From assembly GCA_025084515.1 (NCBI GenBank), contig JAJAGP010000083.1, positions 333,665 through 397,664 on the forward strand: a stretch of DNA of 64,000 nucleotides. The letters run 5' to 3'. This document shows positions 30,501 through 41,212 of the stretch, piece after piece (position 1 is the first letter of the stretch; each line of letters begins with the position of its first letter). This DNA is from Ancistrus triradiatus (taxonomy: Eukaryota; Chordata; Actinopteri; Siluriformes; Loricariidae). The notes beneath the pieces are model-generated. The model saw only the letters and a list, made by a program, of their open reading frames with translations. It did no database searches and was not told the DNA's origin. The position numbers and the translations under genes were made by a program.

Positions 30501-33500
30501 TCTCATTTCCTGGTTTGATGTTGCACAGAAGTAGTAAATGCGATTCCCACCGACTGGAGAACATTTAAAGACAAAGGGCTTCCCCAGACTCGTGTCAGAC
30601 TCCACCACTGCACCCTCTAGCCGCATGGCAAACAAAGCATGGCTCTTTCCTTCATCCTGTCACACATGCATATAAAACACCTCTGAATAAACCTGATTTG
30701 TCCAAAGCTGCTTTTTGACATGTTTTGAAAAGCTTACTGAAAATCCATTTCTGCACTGGGATGATGGGAAGTGGTCAGGATTTGAGTAGGTATTTTAGGT
30801 AACAACGAAAAATAAAGATGTATGATTATTTAGCTGAACACCTTTTAAACTATGTAACCAGAGCTTGTGTACCCCTAGATGTGTCAAGATGAGGAAAAAA
30901 GTGTAATTTATAAATGGTGTAACAATACTGTCTGCTCACGATTCGATTTAATTCACGATACTGAGTTCACGATTTGATTTTCTCACGATTATCAATTTTA
31001 CATTCAATAAAAGGCATTTACACTTTATTTCTGAAGTGTCTTCTTCTTCTTTCGGTTTCTCCCTTTATCAGGGGTCACCACAGCGAGTTAAACGTTTCCA
31101 CCTCACCCTGTCCTCCACGTCCTCTACTCTCACCCCAACTCCCTGCATATCTTCATTTACCACAACCAAATAACTCCTCTTTGGTCTTCCTCTCCGTCTC
31201 TTGCCTGGCAGCTCCATCGCCAACATCCTCCTACCAATATATCCCACTATCCCTCCTCTGCACATGTACAAACCATCTCAGTCTTCCCTCTTGAATTTTG
31301 TCTCCCAATTTTCCAACCTGTGCTGTCCCTCTGATGATCTCTCATTCCTAATCCTGTCCACCCTAGACACTCCTAAAGAGAACCTCAACATCTTACTTTA
31401 TTCTGAAGTGTAAACAGTGAAAAACAATGCACATTTCTTGTATAAGTTTTAAACAAAAAACGTTAGTCTCCTGCTATTAAAAGAATTTTAATAACTAGTA
31501 ATATAAATAAGTGCTTGATTGAAAATGAGACCATGTTATCATGCCCAGTTTGTTAAACACCTTTTTGTATCAATTGTGTGTGTGAAAAGTGCTATACAGA
31601 TGTCTTTATACATCCCAAATCCCTTCAGTTTCCAAGCACTATACAAATATCTTTAAACTCTACAAATATCTTTATACAAATATCTTTAAACATCCCCAAT
31701 CCCTCAATTTTCCACGATCCCATTACCTCTTAATGAGAAAGAAATACTGTATATGATGACTGCGACCTCTGGTGTTCAAAGAACGCCATGATGTTATTAG
31801 ATGTGCATACAGAGAAGCACACGATATCTACATCGTATTTACATCGTGACATTGACAGGATGCATATCGTGCCAGTTTTGCATTGTTACACCCCTAGTAA
31901 TTTCAGTTGCAATATTTCTGCCATCAATGTTGTTATCTTTAAAATAAAAAGGATATTTTTTTTGTCTGTACTTATAAAAAACTAAAGTTGAACTTACTCT
32001 TTTATTTCTGTAGTAATACAGACAACAGTCATGTCTTAGCACGAACCACCTCTTCCTCCAGCCCTTTAGCAGACTGGATTGGGTTCGTTTGTGCAGGTAG
32101 CCTCGACATGCTGGCCTCGGCGTGTTCGGGGTACGGCCAATGTCTGAGCCAACGGTCAGAATCAGGAGGTCAGGACCTTTTCAAGAAACAAAAATAATGT
32201 TAGAGAAAGAAGCCAATAGAACTTCTGTATTAATAAATAAAACAAAGCTGCGTCTTGAAACTTTAGTGTGTTATTTATGTATAGAAATACATGTCCTGTT
32301 GTGTTTATAATTTCTGTAAGTTGGAAACACTGCCGTGGACATGTGGTCATGACAGATTGTTCATCCTATATTTAAGCAGTGGTTTTGACCTGCTCTGCAC
32401 TTCTACAGCTTTAATACATCCTGGCCATGAGCTGGTTATCCCTCCATGGCCAGATGTTGTGTCTGTGTGACTGCTTTACCTTGCCTAGCGAGGTCAACTG
32501 CCTCAGTGTGTGGCATGCCGGTGACATCGGTGCCATTAACTGCCAGCACGTAGTCTCCCACTTTTAAACCTGCCTCCTCTGCAGCTCCATCTACAACCAG
32601 CAAAAATGGATTTCATAGCTTTGGGTTTTGCACAGTGAGAAAAACTGATATTGATGAAATGTATCAATGTGTAGGCCAAACAAATTCCTCTGGCCACATG
32701 CTGATTAGAGTTGTGGATTAGATATTGTGGTCACTTACTTGTGTCAACTTCAGTCACAATAATTGGCTTGGAGAATTGAATTCTGAAACCCCATGGATAC
32801 TCTCCAACTCCTTTGTTGATTTTCACAGTTCTTTCCCGAACTGAAAATCAACCAAAACATTCAATATTATAGACGACTGTTATTTCTACTAGTACATTTT
32901 ATGTAGGGTCATGTATTCAGTTTTTCATTAGTCCATGGCTTTATTATCGAAGTTTGCTAGTGACATTTACAATATTAAATTATGTAAGACATAAAAAGAA
33001 ACATCAATTAATTGTTACACTGACCTGCCACTGTTCGAGGGCGGTTACTAAGACATGGAGTGGTCTCGTTCGGGTTGATATCATCTCCCCGATAAATCCA
33101 TGATGCTGAGTGGAAAGTCTCAGTATAAAAACCTCTGTCTTCTATGTCCCTCAGGGACAAGTCAACTGAGCGGGTGTCCTCTGAATTGATTGTGTCTGAA
33201 AAAGAACAAATACATCAGGGACCAAAGACATTCCGTAACACAGCAATTACCTGTGAGTTAATCTAATCTAGTGGAAACAAATTAAATATAACAAGTGAAA
33301 ATCAGGAATACAATTTTGTGAATGTGTTTATAATACTGCTTTTGAGCTGACTGTTGATACTACTCTGGTAGGTTCAGGTTAATTTGTATTAGACAAGACA
33401 AGAACATCGTCTGATAAATGAGTAAATATAAATGCATCAAATGCACCTTCGAATGAGTTTTCTCAGATTTAGGAGTGTGATTGTGTTCAGCTTTTGTAAA

Positions 33501-36500
33501 TGATCACCTGATTCATCAGTGATGTTGCTGGTCATGGAACTTCCTCCTGCAGAGCCCCTCTGTCTGCTTTCCTTGAACAGCTTACGTTTTTTAGCCCAAT
33601 GGTCTGAAGTTTCTTCAGATTCCTTGGCAGAGCACTCTCCTGGGGGCTTTAGGTGCCCCTTGAGCTCTATTGAGGCTTTTAATGACAAAATATAGATAAT
33701 AGTTTATTGCAGTGAACTACAACAGAGGCATTTCACACCCAGTTAGACTTTTAGCTTTAGTTCATTGTGTCAGGCATAAACAGCTCATCTGGCAAAAGTT
33801 TGGGGTTTTTGTAAACAGCAAATTGGAGGCTATGTTCTAAACAAAAACAGTAAGCTGCAGGAGTACTAGAAGTTAAAATAATTACAATGCCTGTTAAAAT
33901 ATGGGCCAATGGCTGCATCATAGTGATTTTAAGGGACCCACATATATTGAGACACACATACTGTTCACTAAATGTTAAGATTGAAAAGTGCGAGTGGAAC
34001 AGTCAGCTAATAGTAGAAGTTGCTGAGCAGTTAAGCAGTTTTCAGAGAACTTCATTCCTTCACTTTCTTAGCCGCTAATCCTGTTCAGGGTCACGGGCAA
34101 GCCGGTGCCTAGCCGGCGGCACAGGATGCAAGGCGGGAACAACCCTAGACAGGGAGCCAATCCATCATAGGGCACACGCACTTGCACATTCATACTCACA
34201 CCCACGCACTACAGCCACTTTAGCGTAATCAGTTAATGTAAAGCATGTCTTTGGACTGTAGGAGGAAAGCGGAGCACCCACAGTAAACCCACATGGACAC
34301 AGGAGGACCCAGACCACTCCCCCTGGGATCGAACCCAGGACGTTCTCGGTGTGAGGTGAAAGTGCTACCCATCGAGCTGCCGTGCTGCCTTTCAGTTTGA
34401 TATACTTGATAAATTGATGCATCCTAACCAAATGAACTATGCTGTTGACACACAAATTAGGTTTGAATATAGGAATAAAACTATTTATACAGAAATTGAG
34501 AAGAACTTTTATAAAACCTACGTTTGGGGGTAGTCTGCCCCTCAGCTGAATCAGAATGGTATGACTGCAGTGTCTGATGTCCCTGTAGGCGTTTTCCTGT
34601 TTGGCAACATATCTTATTTGATGATGAACTGGTCATTTTTGATGGAAAATTGGAGAGATTGTGGGTTTCCATAATATCTGCATGATGCGTTTGGACTGTA
34701 GGCTGTTCTGTTGAAGTAACTGATGTTGGTTCAGAAACTGCATGAGATGTTTCTCTATCTGTTGCTGACTGATTCTGCATAGGGTCTTCACTCGTAGGGC
34801 TGTTGTGCAGGATCCTCTGCTCGTACCCTCCTAGGATGATAGTCACTACTGAGCTTTTTCGAGTCTTTGGGGTACTAAGACCTTGTCCTGCAGATATTTG
34901 AAGTTTTGCTTTTTCGGGACCTCCTCCACTGATGTGCTCCTGTGAATTATAAGGTGAGGGTGGGGTGACGTGAATCATAAGATTCTTCTGCTGGGAATCC
35001 TCTGAGAGAACTACTGGATTACACTCCTCCACATCAACCATCTCTTCATCAAAGCCACTTTCAGTAACCTCACTTTGCTCCAATGGGTCTGTTGAGGAGA
35101 TCTCCTGATCAGCCTTGTTTTTATGCATTATCTCAGAAACCTCTGTAGGCTCTATCGGATCATGTTCACCCTTGAAAAAGACCTCTTCTGAAGTCTCATC
35201 TGACACTGATGGATAAAACGGGTTCTTTATTGTACTGTATGCCTTGATGTCAGGAAGAATTGTATCATGACCAAAGATGGAGCTTGAACTTGGTGGGAAG
35301 TTGCTGCTGCTGGAGGATTTTTGACTCCCTCCTTCGAAAAGACTTAGCCTCTCATCATCTAGGTAAAATCTAGTTGCTCTTTCTGCCTGAGAAGGTAGTG
35401 ACTGCATGAAAAATGAGGAGTGTGTGCCAGAGGAAAATGATGAGCTTGTGCTTTCTCGACCTACACATGACTGATATCCCACTCCTGGGAATGTTCTTCG
35501 CCTTTTGGTAGGTATTTCTGCATAACTGGGAATGCTGGTTTCCAAGATGGAATTGCTGCAGTTATGCAGCTGTGTTTTTCTTTCATGGTTATGACTTGCA
35601 TGAGTCAGTGATCTGCAGAATTGTTCTGCATCCATGTCATATTTCTGAGGGTCATCGTCATAGAGCGGGTTATAGTATGCAGGTTTACATCGTTTTTTTA
35701 AGTCACGTGGTAGCTGGTACTTGGACTCTTTGTACCATAATGTATTTTCCAATGTTTTTGGTCCAGGAGAATCGCCTTGCTCTTTGAACATATTACAGTC
35801 ATATATTTGACAGGACCGTATGCTCTCTGTCAGGTCCTGAAAAACACCACTTTCCTTATCAGCAAACTCCTGTGGAGGTGGAATATCCCAAGTTCCATTG
35901 CTAAGATTTTCAGGTAATGACGAGAGCCTATGTGGAAGCCAGAAACTAGAAGGTGAGGAGCAAGTAGATGATCCATCCAACAGAGTGAAATCAGTGTCCA
36001 TCTGCCCACAAGCATAGCATCTACAGAAGGAATCTTTGCAGCAGCTTTTGCAGCAGTCCATCTCTTCTTGGCTGCTGAATGTACTTGGACTGCTTGACGA
36101 GTCTGCAACGTTTGTCTTCAGTTCTGTTGTGTTGACGTCAAAGCTCTGATATTGACACGGTCTGACAGTTTGCTTACATCCTCGTTTACTTTGACTCCAT
36201 GGGTAATGATGGGCCAACATTTCTTTGTTTGTTGTTTGATCTGTTTTATTTTGGAAGACTAGAGTAGTCTTGACATGTGAATCACCTGGCAGCCGCACCT
36301 CACTGATTTCTAGCTTCATTTTGGAGCTCATGGTTTTGGATGTTGTAATTGCTATCTCAATGCTGGCTGGTTCTTCATCTGCAGAGTCACGAGATCTCTG
36401 AATAACAATTTGTGGAGCACACTTTCCAAAATCATCAATTGTCACTGAATGTGTGATTTTCAGCTCCTTGTCTTTATTGACTTGCAGAGGTTTCGTCTTT

Positions 36501-37244
36501 TTATTTCGGTATACATCTGTGTAACGTTCTCGTCTAAATGCACCCTCCTTGTTAGGAAGTTCAGTTTCTTTTTCCTCTTCATCTGACAAAATCACTTCTT
36601 TACAGAAGGAGTCTGTCTCTCCCTTTTCAGCAATGTCATCTTTCTGAACCACACTGTCCAGTTGACTCTTCACCTGAGTTGGAAAGCTGTATGGGGAGAT
36701 GGTCTCTGTAAGTACATAAAATATTAAATCAGAGTAAGACTGCAATAATATGAATGTACATTATATGTACATGAGTATAAGGTACACGGTTTTCACTTGT
36801 GTTAAATTCAGTCCAGTAATCTTTTAAATTTTCTTTTACATAAAACGTATTCATTAACAATAGTATTCAAATCCAATGACAGTTTAAGGACCATTGTTGG
36901 TTCCTTAACACTCAGCTGCTTGGGCTGTATCCTCTCAGTTGTAATTAGCTTTGGATAAAAGTACTTTCTAAATTAATAAATGTAATATTTGAGGTAATTC
37001 TTTTGGGATTCAAGTCCAAGCAGGCATCATAACAGGTGTTCAGAAAATTGGAACTGCTAAGCCTCTACATGTCCTTGTGTATGCATTGACCTCAAGACAA
37101 AGGCGTGAGTGAAGTGTGACTCAGACAGACTTTACAGGATTAGCAACCACACCATATGTAGGAGACAAATATAGACGAGCACTCACGTTTACTACTGCAG
37201 GAGCTCTTCCTCCTGCGACTGTTCCTCCTCCTCCTCCTGCTCAT
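27582..37244 (-). CDS. pdzph1: PDZ and pleckstrin homology domains protein 1 (PDZPH1), complete 12-exon gene
   Basis: Minus-strand exons: 37244-37187, 36705-34522, 33675-33508, 33195-33025, 32840-32739, 32590-32480, 32176-31998, 30656-30499, 30393-30351, 29977-29791, 28720-28585 and 27681-27582. All introns are GT-AG and the phases join without a stop, giving 1198 residues. Order: a basic Arg-rich N-terminus; a long disordered acidic/Ser-rich part from exons 2-4 with a Cys cluster near residues 237-252; a PDZ domain at about 862-945 (VKINKGVGEYPWGFRI, then VGDYVLAVNGTDV); a first PH domain at about 952-1058 (CRGYLHKRT ... GWRKRWFVLRHDCCLYYY ... RRWLESLERA); and a second PH domain at about 1080-1185 (HYCILKDGCLYFYGSI, KRWTGAIKASIGKW). 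No signal peptide or membrane segment is seen. A membrane-associated scaffold is inferred from the domains; the biochemical role is not known to me. I recall a human pseudogene (PDZPH1P), so intactness here is notable. The exact name is less certain than the domain assignment. Confidence 0.92.
27925..28408 (+). mobile_element. Internally deleted Tc1-like element in the last PDZPH1 intron
   Basis: The 5' part ('cagtgcagtgcataaaatca', 'gttcacatcaaccaccagat') joins the 3' part of a Tc1-like transposase region: 'gagcatgacaatgagttcag', then SLDLNPTEHLWVW around the third catalytic residue, LQQMHDAVMSTW, and the terminus 'cctaataaactactccgtga'. Same superfamily as 37680-38678. It is antisense to PDZPH1. 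Confidence 0.78.
29051..29064 (+). promoter_or_regulatory. CTCF-like motif in a PDZPH1 intron
   Basis: CCACTAGATGGCCC resembles the CTCF core. It lies 25 bases before a SINE insertion. Motif match only. Confidence 0.3.
29089..29282 (-). mobile_element. SINE copy with target-site duplication AGTTCTTA
   Basis: Reverse, nearly complete copy ('tttacagcatttagcagaca' to 'gctaggctaccacagt'). AGTTCTTA at 29082-29089 is repeated at 29280-29287, an 8-bp target-site duplication that marks a relatively young insertion. It is in the intron between PDZPH1 exons 10 and 11. Confidence 0.92.
29641..29706 (-). mobile_element. SINE head fragment
   Basis: Only the tRNA-like head survives: 'gggatttgaaccctgggcct', 'gtccagtaccttaaccgcta', 'ggccaccacagtc'. 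Confidence 0.8.
30916..31898. mobile_element. hAT-like non-autonomous element ('GGTGTAAC' ends) in a PDZPH1 intron
   Basis: Left end 'ggtgtaacaatactg' near 30917 and right end 'ttgcattgttacacccctag' at 31879-31898 are inverted. The flanking interior repeats 'cacgattcga'- or 'atcgtg'-type sequence at both sides ('ttcacgatttgattttctca' on the left, 'catcgtatttacatcgtgac' on the right). It contains a LINE fragment at 31037-31400. No transposase. Confidence 0.55.
31037..31400 (-). mobile_element. Non-LTR retrotransposon ORF2 C-terminal fragment
   Basis: On the minus strand the frame at 31271-31068 encodes YIGRRMLAMELPGKRRRGRP followed by KRSYLVVVNEDMQGVGVRVE and DVEDRVRWKRLTRCGDP. This is the familiar C-terminal tail of a vertebrate non-LTR retrotransposon polyprotein (I think an RTE-like clade, not certain). 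It is 5'-truncated and sits inside the hAT-like element. Confidence 0.75.
32480..32840 (-). other. PDZPH1 exons 5-6: PDZ domain core
   Basis: Exon 5 (32840-32739) encodes VRERTVKINKGVGEYPWGFR then IQFSKPIIVTEVDT. The carboxylate-binding loop is PWGF in place of the more common GLGF. Exon 6 (32590-32480) encodes GAAEEAGLKVGDYVLAVNGT then DVTGMPHTEAVDLARQ. Both have phase-1 boundaries, so the domain is a clean exon module. Confidence 0.92.
34083..34388 (-). repeat. Dispersed repeat, 'GGCACGGTGGC' type, in PDZPH1 intron 2
   Basis: Reverse copy. On the + strand it runs 'cctgttcagggtcacgggca', 'cagggagccaatccatcata', 'atgtctttggactgtaggag', 'gatcgaacccaggacgttct' to 'cgagctgccgtgctgcc'. It ends about 134 bases before the donor side of the giant exon 2. 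Confidence 0.8.
34522..36705 (-). other. PDZPH1 exon 2: 2184-base disordered-region exon
   Basis: Single uninterrupted coding exon of 728 codon-equivalents. The acceptor is 'tttatgtacttacag' before the Q-T-I-S-P-Y-S joint and the donor is AAAC|GTAGGT. The alternative donor CGTAG|GTTTTA breaks phase with exon 3. The product is acidic and Ser/Thr-rich, with poly-Ser runs (SSSSPSTFSSQ, SSSSSNFPPSSSS). It has a seven-cysteine cluster encoded at 36055-36008 (DCCKSCCKDSFCRCYACGQ) and a K/R-rich patch (PTKRRRTFPG) that could be a nuclear-type or basic signal. It has no known domain. The frame continues past the donor to a stop at 34481, but those residues are intronic. Confidence 0.9.
36905..36990 (+). 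mobile_element. L2/SINE-type tail fragment in PDZPH1 intron 1
   Basis: 'ttccttaacactcagctgct', 'agctttggataaaagtactt' and 'aataaatgtaa' are a diverged version of the tail shared by the window's SINEs ('gctctggataagggcgtctg'). Confidence 0.6.
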
Positions 37245-37260
37245 CTTGCCATGTGATGCA
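37187..37260 (-). other. PDZPH1 exon 1 with overlapping upstream mini-ORF
   Basis: Exon 1 coding is 37244-37187: M-S-R-R-R-R-R-N-S-R-R-R-K-S-S-C-S-S-K, with donor C|GTGAGT. An upstream ATG at 37252 opens a three-codon frame (Met-Ala-Arg-stop) whose TGA overlaps the main start as ATGA at 37244-37241. If the leader extends this far, termination-coupled initiation is possible. Confidence 0.7.
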
Positions 37261-37679
37261 GCATCCAGATATCACTACAGCATTGATCAGATAGCAATTT
37301 AGTTTACAATTATGTCATAAAGTAGATTTCCATGCACTTTGTAGACTGCCATGTTGATGGCCGAATGTTTTATATACATTTGCCAGTTTACTGGGTACTT
37401 TTGTCTGGTACATAACCTCATTAATCATTTCTTATTACAAATACCTACCATTTAGATGCTCTTTAAAGATATAAAGATACTGAAAGATAAGTAAAAAAAA
37501 GAAGTAATAAAACATCCTGTGGTCTAAAAAGTCTTAATTTTTACATTCCATAGTGCAAGTCTAATTCTGCACAACAAAACACTTTATTCACTCCTAAGTT
37601 GACACAAAGTGTCCTACTATAACAGTGTACTGAGTTATATGTTCTAACCTTAATTCTAAAAGTTAGTGATACTACAAGC

Positions 37680-38678
37680 TACACTGGCTGGCGACTATTA
37701 AGTACATCTGTTCAGCTGCTCATTAAACGCAAATATCTAATCAGCCAATCACGTGGCTGACCTGCTGGAGTTCAAACCGAGAATCAGAAAGGGGAGGAGA
37801 GATGAGTTTAATGGCTTTAAACATGGCATGGTTGTTGGTGCTAGATGGTCTGGTCTGAGTATTTCAGAAACTGCTGATCTACTGGGAGTTCATGCAAAGC
37901 CACCTCTCATGTTTCAAAAAATATTTCGATATAGATAAAATATCCAGTGAGCGGCAGTTCTCTGGGGAAAAATGCCTTGTTGATGCCAGAAGTTAGAGGA
38001 CAATGGCCAGATGGGTTTGAGACTCCAATACCCACTCATTAGAACCTAGGAATTCAGAAGAGTATCTCTGAATGCACATCAAGTTGAACCTTAGAGCAGG
38101 TGGGCTACAGCAACAAAAGAGCTCACCGGGTGCCATTGTCAGCCAAGAACAGGCAACTGATGCTGCAATTCACACAGGCTCATCAAAATTGGACAGTAGG
38201 TAATTGGAAAACAACTTTGTGGGATAACTTTGTGGCACACTTTGGGCCCCTTAATACCAATTGAGCATTTTTTAAACACCACAGCCTACCTGAGTATTGT
38301 TGCTGACCATGTTTATAGCTTTATAGTTACTTCCAATTGGATAATGCACCATTTTGCAAAGCTCAAATCATCTCAAAATTGGTTTCTTAAAAAGACACTG
38401 AGCTCACTGTACTCAAATGGCATCCGCAATCACCAGAACTCAAATTAATAGAACACTTTTGGGATGTGGTGGACCGGGAGATTCGCATTAGGATGTGCAA
38501 CCCAAAAATCTGCAGCAATTGTGTGACACTATCATGTCAATATGGACCAAAATCACTGAGGATTTTTTACAGCACCTTGCTGAATCTAGGCTATGAAGAA
38601 TTAAGGCAATTGCGAAAGTGTAAGGGGGTCCAATCCAGTACTAGCAAGGTGTACCTAATAAAGTGGGCGGTGAATGTA
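37680..38678 (+). mobile_element. Tc1-like transposon, about 1 kb, internally deleted
   Basis: Left terminus 'tacactggctggcgactatt' with 'aagtacatctgttca', right terminus 'aaggtgtacctaataaagtg' with 'ggcggtgaatgta'. The transposase remnant on the + strand opens with HGMVVGARWSGLSISETADL, has IVADHVYSFIV near 38300, and loses the helix and first catalytic segment to deletion. Remnants of the third segment ('ctcaaattaatagaacactt') are near 38440. Several frameshifts. It lies about 440 bases upstream of the PDZPH1 start. Confidence 0.85.
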
Positions 38679-40162
38679 TTTTCCTGTACTGTATATAACC
38701 ATATTAAGCAAACAAAACAAATATGTGGTGTGATTGTTGGAAGCTTTGCCTCTCAAAATCTGATGGGTGCTTTCGTTGCAGTTAAAATAAAATATTCAGA
38801 TGAAATAATTTCCTAGTTCTTTTTAGTATGTTTTGTGGACCTCTCTTACTTGTAATCTTCTTTCCCCCACAATTCAGCTCCATCCTTACCAAGCTCGAAA
38901 CAACTCAATATTTATACAAATATATTTTTCTTACCTTCAGTATACACCAGCCCAGTCAGTCCAGACTTTTTTCGTATGAGAAGAAATACGTTTGGCAAAG
39001 CTTATTAGTAGTTTTTGTGAAGAATCCTCATTGGCTTGCAAGTAGGCACTGCTCTACTTCTGCTTGTTCTATTTCAGCCTCAAAGCCTGGAAGCAGCTTA
39101 ATAGAGCTAATCCCATCAACTGCTTGTGATGTCATGTTTAACTCCTGGTTATTCACAACTTGAAGCATGTATGAACAGACGAAGCGGTATTGAATAGATT
39201 ATGTTGTAAATGTAAAAATACCCAGATGCTCCAAGTTGATTTTTGTTTTTGGAACGACCTCACCAGGCTACACAGTACACTTGTTGTTTTATGATTAGAT
39301 AGAACAAGCAAAGCATTTCGTCTACATGCTTCTTGGTAAGCGGTCAGCAAATCTGGTTCACACAAGATCATGGAGTCCTACAACTTCAAAATGACATTCG
39401 TTTTTGCGTTTCAAATTCGTTTCAAATACTTAGCGAGTGCTTTCCTTTTAGAAAATCAACAAACATTTCTTATATTGTCCACTAGATGGAGTGAATACTT
39501 CAGCCACTGCGATAAGTTCATCAATCATATGCTGCAGATAAATGCAATTCATTGCGCATACATTAAGTTGGTAATGCAGCAACTTGGATTATTTTTATTA
39601 AAAGATTGTGTAATATCTGAAACAGAAGTTTGATTTATTTTTATTTTTATTTTTGGTTTCTACCGCATGATATTTGAGCACTTAAACCTAACGTATCATA
39701 ATTTAAACGTTTATGGACAATGCTTGTATACTTCCTCTGAATTTATAATTGCATGGTCACAACTCTGCAATGCAAAAATGCATATTTTTAGAGGCTTTGC
39801 AAATGTGTTGACATAAAGCATGTACTTTGTGTTGATTGAAACTCTAATTGCACACACTAATCGTAGAAGAGTGATAAAGTGGTCTTTTGTTGCCACTTGA
39901 TGTTTGTTGAGGAGAGGATACAAGCAATTAGTGACCCAGCATGCAGGACCTTCTGAAGTTTTTCTTTCTTACATTATGCAAAACACCAGATTAGAGCGAA
40001 ATGTAATTAGTTAATTAGCATTTGGATCCATAAGGATATATTCTCTTGCACAGTCTATCTATTTAAGATACATAATCACAGCTACTTGTGGGTGCTGTGT
40101 CAACTGTCCAGTCGTCAATAGACCTCTTCTCCCTCTGTCACTCTCCCAAGCAGCGCTCTCTA

Positions 40163-40198
<36 letters not shown>

Positions 40199-41212
40199 AG
40201 CAAGCATTCAGAGGCATGTACAAATGTCTGACACGTATGATGCTGTCATGTGGAAGTAAGTATTGGACTCAAACCAGAGTGCCAAGCCACAGGTTTCGTC
40301 CTCGAGGGATCGCCGTAGAGCGAAACCAGTTGCTTGGGGAATAATGGATGCAAAACCAACTTAATGGGAAGTCCCAAAGAGGAAGGACCTTCCTCATTCA
40401 TATACATGCATACATACACTCACTGATCACTTTATTAGGTACACCTCCTTGTTTTTACACTCATTGTCCATTTTATTACCTACTCTAACCCCCACTTCTG
40501 CTTATGAATCGACAGCATTGATTGGCTGTTGAGTTAAATGACAGATTTTTATCTCCTTTAATAATTTATTATAATTTTTATGACTTTGTTTATTAAAGCA
40601 AATGGATGTTGATCGGATGGATGTTAAACGTCACATACCTGCACTTGCAGATGCAATTACAGACTGTAGTCTGTGTTTCTCTACATACTTTGTTTGTTCC
40701 TTTCACGATAATGATTTCTAATGATATCTACTGATCATACAGGCACGTGGAGGCCACACACAATACTGAGCCTCATTTTGACTTGTTTCAAGGACATTAC
40801 AAAGTTGGATCAGCCTGTAGTGTGTTTTTCCACTTTAATTTTGTGTGTGACTCCAAATCCAGGCCTCCATTGGTTAATAAATTTGATTTCCATTGATGAA
40901 TTTTGTTGTCAGCACATTCAACTTTGTACAGAACAAAGTATTCAATGAGAATATTTCATTCATTCAGATGTAGGACGTGTTATTTGAGTGTTCCCTTTAT
41001 TTTTTGAGCAGTGTACATTTATGTATGTGTGTGTGGATATAATAATGAGGGATAGAGATGGTGTGCTTGTGCATTTATTTATTGTGCATTCTGGCTTGGT
41101 TGATAATGCGTGTTTTCTACCAGAGTTCCAAAATGGTGTCTGCCAACAATGAGGAACTGAAAATATACATGCCATTCTGCTAAATTAATTATAGATTGAT
41201 ATAATAAAATGT
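38679..41212. other. No gene; (CT)n tract, a CTCF-like motif and a Tc1 end
   Basis: No coding exon recognised. 'ccactagatggagt' at 39479-39492 resembles a CTCF core. An imperfect (CT)n run lies at about 40157-40199. 'tacactcactgatcacttta' at 40415-40434 plus 'ttaggtacacc' is an isolated terminus of the 37.7-kb Tc1-like family. Confidence 0.5.

Larger units (their letters stand above)
30351..32176 (-). other. PDZPH1 exons 7-9: first PH domain
   Basis: Exon 7 (32176-31998) completes the PDZ domain (GPDLLILTVGSD) and starts PH1: CRGYLHKRTQ, LLKGWRKRWFVLR, HDCCLYYYRNKR. Exon 8 (30656-30499) carries the middle strands, with FVFKCSP and NRIYYFCATSNQEM. The tiny exon 9 (30393-30351, 43 bases) encodes the last helix with the invariant Trp (RWLESLERAVHPITQ). 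Phases 0, 2 and 0 agree across the joins. The 1.3-kb intron between exons 7 and 8 holds the hAT-like and LINE insertions. Confidence 0.9.

Noticed and set aside
30974..31294. 106-codon Pro/Ser/Leu-rich + strand frame
   Set aside because: It is the antisense of the non-LTR retrotransposon fragment that reads clearly on the minus strand.
34481..34521. Extension of the PDZPH1 exon 2 frame to its stop
   Set aside because: The C|GTAGGT donor at 34522 gives the phase needed by exon 3; residues past it are intronic.
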